Assembly (NCBI GenBank): GCA_023435745.1
Contig: JAEZMD010000005.1
Location: 10,159 to 74,158, forward strand
DNA from: Bacillota bacterium
GTDB taxonomy: Bacteria; Bacillota; Clostridia; Acetivibrionales; DTU013
DNA length: 64,000 bases
Direction of reading: 5' to 3'
A model generated the notes under the pieces. It worked only from the letters and a program-made list of their open reading frames with translations, ran no database searches and was not told where the DNA came from. Positions 1-9,320 of this stretch are shown piece after piece (within the stretch, counting starts at the first letter, position 1; every line of letters starts with the position of its first letter). Position numbers and translations under genes: made by a program.

Positions 1-1
1 A

Positions 2-1780
2 TTTGACAAAAACCATAAGCTGCCCAATGGTACGGCGTATGTGTATGTAATGAAGGAAGTTGTCAAGGATCTTTGGAACAACAAGAACGCACAGCAGATG
101 GTTAAGCTGGACGTAGTAGTTGACAAAGACGCTCCGGTTCTTCAGTCAATCGAGGTTAAAACTGAGAAACAGATTGTGCTGACATTTGACGAAGCAGTTG
201 AGAAATACAATAAATCATCTAACTACACTATTTTGGACAAAGATGGCAAGGAAATTAAGAACATCCTTTATGGAGCACCCACAGTTGATAGTACCGGTAA
301 GAAGGTTACTGTTAACTTCAGCAAGAATTTAGACGGCGGAGATTATACGCTGGTAGTGAAGGATATTGAGGATAAGTCTGAAAACGCAATGGCTTCCTTC
401 TCGATGAGCTTCACCATCACGGACAAAACCGCTCCGGATGTAGCTAAGATTAATGCAAAGATTTATACCCCAGCAGGTAGCGATGACACGATTCTTAAGA
501 TATTCTTCCCTGAAGCTATGGATATTGAGGGCACATATGGGGTAGATGATCTGGCCAAGTATTTCATCCTGAACGGTGGCAGTGGAACTGATTGGAAAGC
601 TGTTAAAGATATTGACGATGTAGCACTTGCCGTTGTGGATGATGCAAAAGCTGTTGAAATCACATTTACTAAAGCTGCACTTACCAAGGCCGGCGTTACT
701 GTAGCTGCTGGAACGAAAGCGCTGAGGATTGCCAGGGTGGCTGACGCAGCAGGAAATTATACAGCAGACTTGCAGGGTGAGTATAACATCGTTGGCTCAG
801 GTGATGTTTTCGTAACAAAAGCAGAGTTGACCGGAGCAAAGGAAGTGAAGGTATACTTCTCTGACGAACTGGCAAATCTTAATGAGGATGAAATTGTCAT
901 TAAGAAGAATACCACGGTCAACAAGTATACTGAGACTGCAACCTTGGAGTTGAAAGATGGTAAATCAGTTGCAACCTTCAAATGCGAGAACGAATTTGCG
1001 TTTGATGCAAGCGATCTAGTTGTTGATGTGGCAACGGGTGCGACTACTACAGTGAACCGCTACGGAGACAAATTGAATGGTAAGTCCGGGTATTCGCAAG
1101 AAGACAAACTGGCTCCTGAAATTGACAAGATCTTATTTGTAAACAAGGCTTTGATTAAGGTATACTTCAAAGAGGCTCTTAAAAAGGACTTGTTTGCAAC
1201 ATCAGGCAAAAACGGATTCGATGTTCTGGGCGGAGATTTGGATAAGGCTGCTCTTAGTGATCCTGCTAACAACGGAAACATTGTTCTTCTGACGAGCACA
1301 AAGGATGGCGGTAATTTCACCAGTGCTACAGGTATCAGCTACAACGGCACAAACGGCCTTGCAGACGCGAATAACAATGCTTTAGCAGAAGTAACAAAGG
1401 CATCGGATGACATTAAGCAAGCCACAATCACAATAACTGCATCCGCTACTGCTGATAATTTATTCACAGTAACTACGAACTTTGATGCGGACGCTACCAT
1501 TGCAGCAACAAATGTTGACATGGATGGAGCAGGAGCCCAAACAAAGGTGATAAACGGTATTACCTATACTGCATCAATTGAAGGCTCGCCTGCAGCTACT
1601 AAAACTTCTGCTAAAGTGAAGATCACAGCTTCAGGCGCTTCACTTGCGGCAGAGGCTGCACAAACGTATACCTTCAAAGTTATTATTGATGGCTGTGAGA
1701 AGTCTATTGTGATGAATATTCCGGAATATACAGGCGTAGATACTCCTACAGTACAGCAACCAACAATTGCTGCTCAGTAA
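2..1780 (+). CDS. Surface protein with SbsA-type Ig-like repeats (5'-partial)
   Basis: The reading frame is already open at the first base of the window, so the true start, and probably a signal peptide and SLH anchor, lie upstream. The visible 592 residues form serial beta-rich modules of about 100 residues with recurring patterns such as DKDAPVLQSIEVKTEKQIVLTF and DKTAPDVAKINAK, typical of SbsA Ig-like domains in S-layer and other cell-surface proteins. The product ends in a Pro/Gln/Thr-rich tail. The role is probably structural at the cell surface. The related SLH/Ig-like protein at 4351-6630 and the two secreted coiled-coil proteins between them suggest one surface-assembly cluster. The fold assignment is fairly safe; the exact function is unknown. 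Confidence 0.75.
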   Translation, partial: FDKNHKLPNGTAYVYVMKEVVKDLWNNKNAQQMVKLDVVVDKDAPVLQSIEVKTEKQIVLTFDEAVEKYNKSSNYTILDKDGKEIKNILYGAPTVDSTGKKVTVNFSKNLDGGDYTLVVKDIEDKSENAMASFSMSFTITDKTAPDVAKINAKIYTPAGSDDTILKIFFPEAMDIEGTYGVDDLAKYFILNGGSGTDWKAVKDIDDVALAVVDDAKAVEITFTKAALTKAGVTVAAGTKALRIARVADAAGNYTADLQGEYNIVGSGDVFVTKAELTGAKEVKVYFSDELANLNEDEIVIKKNTTVNKYTETATLELKDGKSVATFKCENEFAFDASDLVVDVATGATTTVNRYGDKLNGKSGYSQEDKLAPEIDKILFVNKALIKVYFKEALKKDLFATSGKNGFDVLGGDLDKAALSDPANNGNIVLLTSTKDGGNFTSATGISYNGTNGLADANNNALAEVTKASDDIKQATITITASATADNLFTVTTNFDADATIAATNVDMDGAGAQTKVINGITYTASIEGSPAATKTSAKVKITASGASLAAEAAQTYTFKVIIDGCEKSIVMNIPEYTGVDTPTVQQPTIAAQ

Positions 1781-1835
1781 TCAACTACAAAGGCGTAACG
1801 GCCTGAAACGAACTTACTAATGTAAGAGTGTTTTA

Positions 1836-1870
1836 AGAGAGTCGGACGAAATCGTCCGGCTCTCTTTTCA
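1836..1870 (+). terminator. Rho-independent terminator after the Ig-like protein gene
   Basis: A 14-bp stem (1836-1849 pairs with 1852-1865, one T-G wobble) is followed by TTTTCATCTT. It sits 55 bp after the stop codon of the upstream gene and separates it from the TolC-like pair. A TATAAT at 1929-1934 then marks a probable new promoter for the next gene. Confidence 0.85.
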
Positions 1871-1966
1871 TCTTCTTTCAAAATCGATTACGTTAGTATC
1901 AGTTGCAGACATATAAAGAAAAAATCGGTATAATAATATTGTGAATACTGATGAAGGAGGGAAAGT

Positions 1967-3136
1967 GTGAAAAAATCTTGTTTATTGATAATCCTTTCAA
2001 TAATACTTTTATTCTCTTCAAGTGCATTTGCGGTGGGTAAAAATAATATCTACTGGAACTTGGCTGTGGTGCGGCTTGGACAGCATAACAATACACTGCT
2101 GAATATGGCCGGATCGGAACGTGTGGCCAGAAGGCAATATGATGAGGCTGTAACGGATGCCAAATATGTTAACACGGATGGTATGACTATTACTTTCGGC
2201 GGAGAGAAATATTACATAAAATTTGAGCAGCAGACACAGATGCTTTTAACACAACAAAAGGAATTACTTCCCGAGCAAATGAAGCTTTCCTGGGAGCTGA
2301 CACGAGATAATGGGACTAAAGCCAGAAATTCTATGATAATCGGACTTCGCAATCTTTATTTCGGGCTGTATAACGCTGATAATGATCGCAAGCTCGCACA
2401 GGAGAAGTACGAGCTTGCCAGGAATATATATAATCAGGATACAATAAGACACCAGAGAGAATTGATATCCGAACTTGATTTATCGGTGTCCGGGCATGAC
2501 CTTCTAAAAGCTGAAAAGGAAGTGGCTTCAGCCCAGAGAAGCTATGAGAACATGCTGCGGAGCTTTAATTCATATATAGGAGTAGAGTCGGAGACTTTAT
2601 ATGATAAGATTATATATGATGAACAATATAGCGAAGCAAGATTAAAGCAGTGTGAGGAGTATGTTAACAAATCGATGACCAGGAGGCTTGACATTGTTGA
2701 GATAGAAAAGCAGCTTTCATTATTGGAAAAGCAAAAAAACATAATGGACAGGTATCCGAAAATGCTAAGCATTCCGACAGTACGAGAGGATTATGATGAT
2801 ATTCTTTTACAGATGGAAATTTTGAGCCTAAAGCTGGAATCTGTAAAGCTTGAGGTCGAGAAGGAAATCGAGGAAGCGTATGTTGAGGTTGATGCGGCAA
2901 AGAGAAATGTTATCAATATGAAAAACATGCTTGATCTTCAGGGAAACAGTCTTGATAATACAAAAGAAAAATATCAGAATGGGATGATATCAAAGAATGT
3001 GCTGGATCAGGCGCAGATTGGTTATAACTCCATGAGGAATAACTACGAGGCAGTTTTATTTGATTATAATACAAAGCTCATGAAGCTTGAATATGCTGCC
3101 GGTTTAGGTCCGGCGTTTCAGGAGGGGATACGATGA
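1967..3136 (+). CDS. TolC-like secreted coiled-coil protein 1
   Basis: This 389-residue product begins with a signal peptide (hydrophobic core at residues 5-19, likely cleavage after AFA at residue 22). The rest is almost entirely long amphipathic helix with two similar halves, resembling the outer-membrane efflux protein (TolC) repeat: helix pairs around residues 120-215 and 285-375 with motifs such as YNQDTIRHQRELIS and NTKEKYQNGMIS. The GTG start is chosen because AAGGAGGG lies just upstream. It overlaps the next gene by four bases (ATGA), so the two are translationally coupled. In diderms TolC forms an outer-membrane channel; in a presumably monoderm Clostridium the partner is unknown. 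It may belong to the surface-protein cluster around it. The family is recognised by pattern only. Confidence 0.65.
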   Translation: MKKSCLLIILSIILLFSSSAFAVGKNNIYWNLAVVRLGQHNNTLLNMAGSERVARRQYDEAVTDAKYVNTDGMTITFGGEKYYIKFEQQTQMLLTQQKELLPEQMKLSWELTRDNGTKARNSMIIGLRNLYFGLYNADNDRKLAQEKYELARNIYNQDTIRHQRELISELDLSVSGHDLLKAEKEVASAQRSYENMLRSFNSYIGVESETLYDKIIYDEQYSEARLKQCEEYVNKSMTRRLDIVEIEKQLSLLEKQKNIMDRYPKMLSIPTVREDYDDILLQMEILSLKLESVKLEVEKEIEEAYVEVDAAKRNVINMKNMLDLQGNSLDNTKEKYQNGMISKNVLDQAQIGYNSMRNNYEAVLFDYNTKLMKLEYAAGLGPAFQEGIR

Positions 3137-4236
3137 AAAAGATTGCTTACATAGTGTTAACATTGATTATATTATTTATATTTACCGCAGGGGCTGCTGC
3201 GGAGAGTGGCGCGGGCATGAAATCCTTTACGGTTGCCGAAGCGCAGAAGCTCGCTGAAATAAATAGCAGGCAAGCTGTCATGGATGATCTGGACATCAAA
3301 GCAAAGGAAATTGCACTTGTACAGGCCAGGGAGGATGCACGGCTGGCGGGGTATAAATACGGAAGTGAGTCTATTACCAGCAACAGAATCAAAATGGACG
3401 TTCGGGTCTTTGAGTCGGAAGCGGCTCTCGAAGAAGCGAAACGGAATAAGCAGGATAATGAGAAGCTTTTGAAGCTTGAGATCAGAAATTCTTTTATGAA
3501 CATTTTACTGACACAGAAGGAACTTGAGAAGGAAACCCGTAAATTGGGATTCCTGGAGGAAAGACTTAAAATGGCGAAAGCTAAATATGATGCAAAAATG
3601 ATCACGGAGGGTGAGCTCGATTCAGCTCTGTTTAACGTTAATAGTAAAGCTAATGACAATGAGGGGGTGAAGGCAAGGCTTCAGACACTTGATATGAAAT
3701 TAAAAGGACAGCTTGAGCTGCCCCTGGGTGGTGAGATGCTGAAGCTTGAAGGAGTCATTGAAATGGAAAGCTTTCCTGAGGTTGATATAGACAAGGAGGC
3801 TTCCGCCTATCTGGAAACAGACAGGACCGTGTTCGCAGCGGCACAAAAGTATGAAGCAGCCAGGAAGACCATGGAGTTGAGCGAAAAGCTTCTGCGACCC
3901 GGAAGCCCGACATACGACAGCAATAAAATTAGTCTGGAAGCCGTACTACGTGATTATGAGACTGCAAAGCGCAACAGCGAGGTAAATATAAGAAATGCCT
4001 ACAATGATTTACTTAACTTAAAGGATAGTGCAGAGCTTGCAATAAAGTATGAAGAGCTGCAACTTAAAATAAAGGAAAACATCAAAACAAAATATGATAA
4101 AGGGCAAATAAGCAGGGATGCTTATATATCTTCTGAGGAGCAATACGAGGATGCTCTCTTTGCAAAATATAGTGCAATAGCTGGGTATAATACGAAGAGG
4201 AGAGAATTTCTTAACAAGATAAAGAAGGACTTTTGA
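3133..4236 (+). CDS. TolC-like secreted coiled-coil protein 2
   Basis: This is a 367-residue paralogue of the preceding gene, starting inside its stop codon (ATGA overlap). The signal peptide spans about residues 1-23 (core IAYIVLTLIILFIF, cleavage near GAAA). The mature part is long helices with TolC-like segments, including FTVAEAQKLAEINSRQA near the N-terminus (the usual start of a TolC repeat) and KYDAKMITEGELDSALFNV and KYDKGQISRDAYISSEEQY, which match the repeated K(Y/F)-x-G-x-I-S turn of the family. Two co-translated TolC-like subunits suggest a hetero-oligomer. No inner-membrane pump or adaptor gene is adjacent. Confidence 0.65.
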   Translation: MKKIAYIVLTLIILFIFTAGAAAESGAGMKSFTVAEAQKLAEINSRQAVMDDLDIKAKEIALVQAREDARLAGYKYGSESITSNRIKMDVRVFESEAALEEAKRNKQDNEKLLKLEIRNSFMNILLTQKELEKETRKLGFLEERLKMAKAKYDAKMITEGELDSALFNVNSKANDNEGVKARLQTLDMKLKGQLELPLGGEMLKLEGVIEMESFPEVDIDKEASAYLETDRTVFAAAQKYEAARKTMELSEKLLRPGSPTYDSNKISLEAVLRDYETAKRNSEVNIRNAYNDLLNLKDSAELAIKYEELQLKIKENIKTKYDKGQISRDAYISSEEQYEDALFAKYSAIAGYNTKRREFLNKIKKDF

Positions 4237-4287
4237 AACAATTATTGAGTCAATATCGTCAAATATATAGTTATAATAAGAAAAGAT

Positions 4288-4296
4288 TGATATAAT
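4288..4296 (+). promoter_or_regulatory. Extended -10 promoter for the SLH/Ig-like gene
   Basis: TGATATAAT has the form TG-N-TATAAT and lies 55 bp before the chosen start codon. The same extended -10 arrangement occurs before walR. No good -35 is visible. A second TATAAT at 4272-4277 may be an alternative. Confidence 0.45.
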
Positions 4297-4350
4297 TAAA
4301 TTGGATATTTTGGCGGAGCAAATAAATAACAAATGAAAAGGGGTCTTAAT

Positions 4351-6630
4351 ATGAAGAATATGAAAAAGGTACTCTCTATCATTTTATCTTTTGTTGTTTG
4401 CATCACACTATTCACTGGAATTGTGAATGCAGATACTACTATTGATTCAGACAAAATGGCGGACGTTTTGAATAGACTGGATATATTACAGGGGAGTAAT
4501 GGGGATTATTTATTATACAATAATCTGGACAGAGCTCAAGCTACCGCATTGATTATAAGGATGCTGGGAAAGGAAGACTATGTAAAGGAAAACGCCGACG
4601 AATTGCGGAGCACGAAATATCCTGATGTGCCGCAAAACTCATGGTATGCCCCATACGTTGGTTATAGTACACTGCATAATATTGTTGCCGGTGATCTTGC
4701 CGGAAACTTTACACCATTGGAAAAAACGACGGAAAAGGCTTTTCTGAAAATGGCTTTGTGTGCTCTTGGGTATGAGTATGGAACAGATTTTAGCTGGCCC
4801 AATGTATATCAGAAGGCTTATGAAGTTGGTATAGTTACGGATTTGTCATATTCAACCAAGACTGAAGATGACAGGGATTATTTGAGATTACAGGCAGTTG
4901 AGGTTATTTACAGATCACTGAATACGTTTAAAAAAGATTCTAAGACGAAAATGGTATTTGCACTAGTAGAGGAGGGTGTATTTACCATTGAAGACATCGC
5001 GGCAAGCGGGCTTTTTGGCGATGAAGAAATGATTGCTATTGAGGAAATCACTACGACCAGTCCTGATACTGTTGAAGTGAAATTTAGCGGAAATGTATGG
5101 AGCCTTGATGCAGGGGATGTAGACATAAACGATGCCACGCAAACCGACCAGGTACTCGAAGTGAAGTCAGCTGCTATAAAGGAAAATGTGGTTCAGATTA
5201 TCACAGCAGGGCAGATTCCAGGGAGAAAATATACTCTTAGCATTAATAATATTACAGATACTAACGGTGTTATTTCAAGCGATCTTACCGGAACATTCAC
5301 CGGTTATAAATCACAACAGGTTACATCGGACTTTTTTATGATCAGTCGGGTGGAGCAGCTTACGGGAAAAGTAATTAATGTATATTTTACACATCCGATC
5401 AATATAAGCAGTGAAAACCCGGCATATTATGAATTGATAAAAAGCGGAAATTCAGTCGTAACCGGCACTTCCCAGGGTATGGTGGTAAAGAAGTTAAATT
5501 CAGTAGATAATGCAGTGTCTATTTATCTAAAGGACTATGCCTTTGAACTTGGAGAGGTATATACGCTGCGGGTCGACGGTAAGCTAAACAGCAGCTACGG
5601 TGTAAAGCTTGGCGAAGGCTATGGGGAAGCAAAAGATTTTGTGGCTACGGTAGAGGATTCTGAACAATTGGAAGTGCTTTTTGTAGAAGCATGGACAAAT
5701 AACTCTGTCAGAATTGTTTTTAACCGTGAGGTCGATCCTGCATGGGCGGGGAGAAGACTCAATTATACTATCCATGATTCCAACAACAGCATTATCGATG
5801 TTACAAAGGCAGTGGTAAGTGAAAGCGGTGACGACAGCGGGAAAGAGGTTATGCTGAGTTTATCGAGCCCGCTTTATAAGACCAAAAAGTATGAGGTTAG
5901 GATTGAATATATTCCTGATTTTTATAAACAGAGCATTATTGAAGACAAAAGCTTCTCTTTCACAGGAGATTATCAGGTCAATAAGGAGTTAGAGCTTGCC
6001 GGAGCTTTTTCAGAGTATAGTAATTCGGTGATTGTAGCATTCACTAAACCATTGGACCCTGTAAAGGCATCAAATAAAAGCAGTTATAACATCAGAGGTA
6101 AAAGTGACCTGACGTTTAATGTTGCCCCAGAGAAGGCATATTATTCGGAGCAAAATGGCATGTATTCTGTAAAATTGTTCTTACCTGCAGGTAAAACATT
6201 AAGTGACTCAAAGACATATACAGTATATGCGTATGATATGAAGGATTCATTAGGCAACACGTATTTAGGAACTCTGCGCGGAGAATTTACAGGGGGCAGC
6301 GATGCTGATACCAAGCCACGGATCATAGATGCCGTTACAATCTCGAAAGACGCGGTAAAGGTAACGTTTAACACAGAGATAGCCTTCGAACCGAATAATA
6401 TTAGTACAACTAATTATACGCTGGAGTATGCTGCAAATGCTGAAACAGTAAAAATAGTTCCCTTTGCTGTGAATTATGTGAATGCCACGACACTGGTGCT
6501 TCGATTTGATGAGATGGATCCCACTATTGATTACCTGATTAAATTCAGATCTATCATGGATTACTCAGAGCAGTACACCCGTACGTCAACAGATGAGTAC
6601 AACACAGTAAACGTGAGGTGGGGAGAATAA
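4351..6630 (+). CDS. SLH-domain surface protein with Ig-like repeats
   Basis: The start at 4351 is preferred over the in-frame ATG at 4333 because AAAAGGGG (4336-4343) sits 7 bases before it. The 759-residue product has a signal peptide (cleavage near VNA at residue 27), then an SLH region at about residues 30-200 with motifs such as LDRAQATALIIRML, YPDVPQNSWYAPYVGY and VAGDLAGNFTPLEKTT. About four SbsA-like Ig-like modules follow to the C-terminus. SLH modules bind pyruvylated secondary cell-wall polymers, so this is likely a wall-anchored S-layer or accessory surface protein. It lies 114 bp downstream of the TolC-like pair on the same strand and may be functionally linked. Substrates or partners are unknown. 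Confidence 0.8.
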   Translation: MKNMKKVLSIILSFVVCITLFTGIVNADTTIDSDKMADVLNRLDILQGSNGDYLLYNNLDRAQATALIIRMLGKEDYVKENADELRSTKYPDVPQNSWYAPYVGYSTLHNIVAGDLAGNFTPLEKTTEKAFLKMALCALGYEYGTDFSWPNVYQKAYEVGIVTDLSYSTKTEDDRDYLRLQAVEVIYRSLNTFKKDSKTKMVFALVEEGVFTIEDIAASGLFGDEEMIAIEEITTTSPDTVEVKFSGNVWSLDAGDVDINDATQTDQVLEVKSAAIKENVVQIITAGQIPGRKYTLSINNITDTNGVISSDLTGTFTGYKSQQVTSDFFMISRVEQLTGKVINVYFTHPINISSENPAYYELIKSGNSVVTGTSQGMVVKKLNSVDNAVSIYLKDYAFELGEVYTLRVDGKLNSSYGVKLGEGYGEAKDFVATVEDSEQLEVLFVEAWTNNSVRIVFNREVDPAWAGRRLNYTIHDSNNSIIDVTKAVVSESGDDSGKEVMLSLSSPLYKTKKYEVRIEYIPDFYKQSIIEDKSFSFTGDYQVNKELELAGAFSEYSNSVIVAFTKPLDPVKASNKSSYNIRGKSDLTFNVAPEKAYYSEQNGMYSVKLFLPAGKTLSDSKTYTVYAYDMKDSLGNTYLGTLRGEFTGGSDADTKPRIIDAVTISKDAVKVTFNTEIAFEPNNISTTNYTLEYAANAETVKIVPFAVNYVNATTLVLRFDEMDPTIDYLIKFRSIMDYSEQYTRTSTDEYNTVNVRWGE

Positions 6631-6687
6631 GCTTAGAAAAGCCAATAATTAACGCTTGCTGCTTATCTATGCATTATCCTCTTTTAA

Positions 6688-6696
6688 TGATATAAT
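6688..6696 (+). promoter_or_regulatory. Extended -10 promoter of walRK
   Basis: TGATATAAT (TG-N-TATAAT) lies 50 bp upstream of the walR start. No clear -35 is present, as expected for extended -10 promoters. Confidence 0.5.
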
Positions 6697-6746
6697 GATA
6701 ACAACTGTTCTGACATTGTGGCAATGAAGAAGAGGGAGCGTGTTTT

Positions 6747-7445
6747 GTGAGTAAAAAAGTTCTGATCGTGGATGATGAAAAAAATATAGTAGATATTCTT
6801 AAGTACAACTTAAAAAAAGAGGGCTTCGACACAATTGAAGCATATGACGGGGAGCAAGCCATTGAGCTTGCTCTCAGTGAGAAACCGGACCTGATTTTGC
6901 TGGATGTGATGCTGCCAAAGATGGACGGCTTCACGGTATGCAGAAAGCTCAGGCAGACTTTGGCCACGCCGATTCTTATGCTTACGGCGAAGGAAGAAGA
7001 GGTAGACAAGGTTCTCGGCCTGGAGCTTGGCGCGGATGATTATATTACCAAGCCCTTCAGTCAGCGTGAGCTGATGGCGCGTATCAAGGCAAATATCAGA
7101 AGGACGTCGCTGGAGGAGGTTGCCGCCACAAAAACCGCTTTTCTCCAGTGCGGCGATTTGTTTATCGACATTGACAGATATGAGGTGCAGCGGGGTGAAA
7201 CGCCGATCGAGCTGACACTGAGGGAGTTCGAGCTTGTAAAGTTTCTTGCAATGCATGCCGGACAGATATTTTCCAGGGAAAACCTGTTGGAAAAGGTTTG
7301 GGGATATGAGTATTATGGCGACGTAAGAACTGTCGATGTTACAATCCGCAGGGTGAGGGAAAAGCTGGAGAGGGATCCATCCAACTGTGAATATATCATG
7401 ACCAAGCGGGGAGTCGGTTATTATTTCAGCAGGCAGGACAAGTAA
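6747..7445 (+). CDS. walR: Response regulator WalR (YycF)
   Basis: This is a 232-residue OmpR/PhoB-family regulator. The receiver domain (about 1-120) has acidic residues in VDDEK, the phospho-accepting Asp in LILLDVMLPKMDG (about residue 53), the Thr in LTAKE and the Lys in ITKPF. The C-terminal winged helix (about 135-230) ends in TVDVTIRRVREKLE and RGVGYYF. Assignment to WalR rather than a paralogue rests on the downstream walK-like kinase, yycH, yycI and yycJ. In Firmicutes WalR controls cell-wall hydrolases and is usually essential. GTG start, with AGAGGGAG at 6731-6738. walK begins 4 bp after the stop, so the two are one transcript. Confidence 0.92.
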   Translation: MSKKVLIVDDEKNIVDILKYNLKKEGFDTIEAYDGEQAIELALSEKPDLILLDVMLPKMDGFTVCRKLRQTLATPILMLTAKEEEVDKVLGLELGADDYITKPFSQRELMARIKANIRRTSLEEVAATKTAFLQCGDLFIDIDRYEVQRGETPIELTLREFELVKFLAMHAGQIFSRENLLEKVWGYEYYGDVRTVDVTIRRVREKLERDPSNCEYIMTKRGVGYYFSRQDK

Positions 7446-7449
7446 AACG

Positions 7450-9228
7450 ATGTTTTTTAATAGTTTGCAATGGAGACTGGTAGGGTTTTTCTGTCTGATT
7501 ACTGTTTGCCTGATTATACCTACTTGGCTCTTTCTGAACAGCAGAATTGAAATAAAATACTATGATAACTTTGTGGACAGGATCGAAGAGGGCTTCAGCT
7601 ATATGACGCCCTCAAACGGTACCATTGATGCGCAAAGTCTCAGTGAAGCGCTGAAAACGAACGAAAGCGTTTTTCAGACCAATCTTGAATACAGATACTA
7701 CACGATTACCGATAAAAACGGTGAGATCCTCGATACCAACGACACGGAGTTTCAGAATAATCGTTCGGCCGCAGTGAATGCACTTCTGGCCTCTGATAAT
7801 TATGTCCGGGCATTATCAGGAAAAGAGGATAACAAGAGGATTCTTGAAAGCTATGGTGATACAAGTTTTTTTGACTATGCCAAACCAATCGGAGAGTATA
7901 TCGTGTATTTCCGGTACTTTAAGGAGGATTGGGCCGGGATAACCCGATATTTCAACGATATTATTTACACCAGTCTGGCAATCGGCATGGTGATTGCTTT
8001 CGTTGCCGGGTATTTTCTCTCAAGCACAATAACCGTGCCCCTTGCCAAGCTGATGAATAAAGCAAGGAGCATAGCGGACGGCGACTTCGGACAGGTGCTT
8101 GAGGTGAAGTCGGACGATGAGATCGGCAAGCTGACAGAGACCTTCAACTATATGGCTGCGAGCATGAAGAACAATATCACCGAGATCTCCAGTGAGAAGG
8201 GAAAAATGGAAACCATCCTCAATTATATGACGGATGGGATCATCGCATTTAATCTGAAGGGGGAGATCATTCATACAAATCCTGCATCCGACCGGCTTTT
8301 GGGTGTGGAGGAAAGGCTGGACAATTTCCGGGATTACTGTACCCGTTTTGGCTTCAACTATTGCGTGGAGGATGTGCTTTATCTCCATTCGAAGCAATCC
8401 ACCGAAATGAATATTGCTGTTAACGGGAAGACCATCAAGGTGTATTTTGCGATCTTTACCGATTCAAAAAAGAACCCGGAAGGGATTATTGCCGTGCTGC
8501 AGGATATTACTGAGCAGCAGAGGCTGGAGAATATGCGCAAGGAATTTGTGGCAAATGTTTCTCATGAATTGAGGACTCCGCTGACCTCCATCAAGAGCTA
8601 TTCGGAAACACTGCTGGACGGCGCAATGGAGGACAGGGACACGGCAGCGAGGTTCCTTGGCGTTATAAATTCGGAGGCCGACAGGATGACCAGACTGGTC
8701 AAAGACCTGCTGCAGCTTTCCAGCCTGGACAATCAGCAGATGAAGTGGAATTTTGAGCTGATTTCGCTGGAAAATTTGGTTCGAAGCGCCGTTGAAAGAA
8801 TGGAACTGGAGGCAAAGTCCAAGAGTCAGACGCTCGAATGCTTTGTGCTTTGTGAGATACCTGATATCCATGGGGATTATGGCCGTCTGGAGCAGGTTGT
8901 TTTCAACATTCTGGGCAATGCAATCAAGTATACTCCAAAAAATGGGAAGATCACGGTTTATATCGGTAAAATCGTGAATGATGTCTACTTTAAGGTGGCC
9001 GACAGCGGAATCGGTATACCGGAGTGTGATCTGAACAGGATTTTTGAAAGATTTTACAGGGTGGATAAGGCGCGCTCGAGAGAAATGGGTGGTACCGGCC
9101 TTGGCCTCTCAATTGCCAAGGAAATTGTTGAGGCGCATTCAGGGGTGATCACAATCAGCAGTAAGGAGGGCGCTGGAACGGAGGTTACGGTAAGGTTGCC
9201 TGTAATCCAGACAAGTGCGGAAAACTGA
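7450..9228 (+). CDS. walK: Sensor histidine kinase WalK (YycG)
   Basis: This 592-residue membrane kinase has TM1 at about residues 8-28, an extracytoplasmic loop of about 145 residues, TM2 at about 175-195, HAMP (195-247), PAS (about 255-360), HisKA with the phospho-accepting His372 in VSHELRTPL, and HATPase with the N box NILGNAIKYTP, G1 DSGIGIP, the F box FERFYRVDKARSREMGG and G2 TGLGLSI. The domain order and the large extracellular loop match WalK/YycG. It phosphorylates WalR, and its activity is normally restrained by the YycH and YycI products encoded just downstream. All catalytic motifs are intact. Confidence 0.92.
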   Translation: MFFNSLQWRLVGFFCLITVCLIIPTWLFLNSRIEIKYYDNFVDRIEEGFSYMTPSNGTIDAQSLSEALKTNESVFQTNLEYRYYTITDKNGEILDTNDTEFQNNRSAAVNALLASDNYVRALSGKEDNKRILESYGDTSFFDYAKPIGEYIVYFRYFKEDWAGITRYFNDIIYTSLAIGMVIAFVAGYFLSSTITVPLAKLMNKARSIADGDFGQVLEVKSDDEIGKLTETFNYMAASMKNNITEISSEKGKMETILNYMTDGIIAFNLKGEIIHTNPASDRLLGVEERLDNFRDYCTRFGFNYCVEDVLYLHSKQSTEMNIAVNGKTIKVYFAIFTDSKKNPEGIIAVLQDITEQQRLENMRKEFVANVSHELRTPLTSIKSYSETLLDGAMEDRDTAARFLGVINSEADRMTRLVKDLLQLSSLDNQQMKWNFELISLENLVRSAVERMELEAKSKSQTLECFVLCEIPDIHGDYGRLEQVVFNILGNAIKYTPKNGKITVYIGKIVNDVYFKVADSGIGIPECDLNRIFERFYRVDKARSREMGGTGLGLSIAKEIVEAHSGVITISSKEGAGTEVTVRLPVIQTSAEN

Positions 9229-9269
9229 GTGTTTGCAGGATTATTTATGTAATTTTTTCTTAAATGGCT

Positions 9270-9302
9270 TGTAACGATTTTGTAACATCCTTCTAGTATA
9301 AT
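9270..9302 (+). promoter_or_regulatory. WalR box and promoter before the secreted-protein gene
   Basis: TGTAAC (9270-9275), a 5-bp spacer and TGTAAC (9281-9286) match the published WalR consensus TGTWAH-N5-TGTWAH exactly. A consensus -10 (TATAAT, 9297-9302) follows, with no recognisable -35, so the box occupies the position expected for an activator replacing the -35. A further TGTAAT at 9249-9254 lies two helical turns upstream. Transcription would start near 9310 and cover 9455-12366. This predicts autoregulatory control of yycH and yycI. Confidence 0.7.
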
Positions 9303-9320
9303 GAAATTACTAAATTTATG

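Noticed and set aside
7660..7680. cre-like CGAAAGCGTTTTTC sequence
   Set aside because: It lies inside the walK coding region and deviates from the catabolite-repression consensus at three positions.
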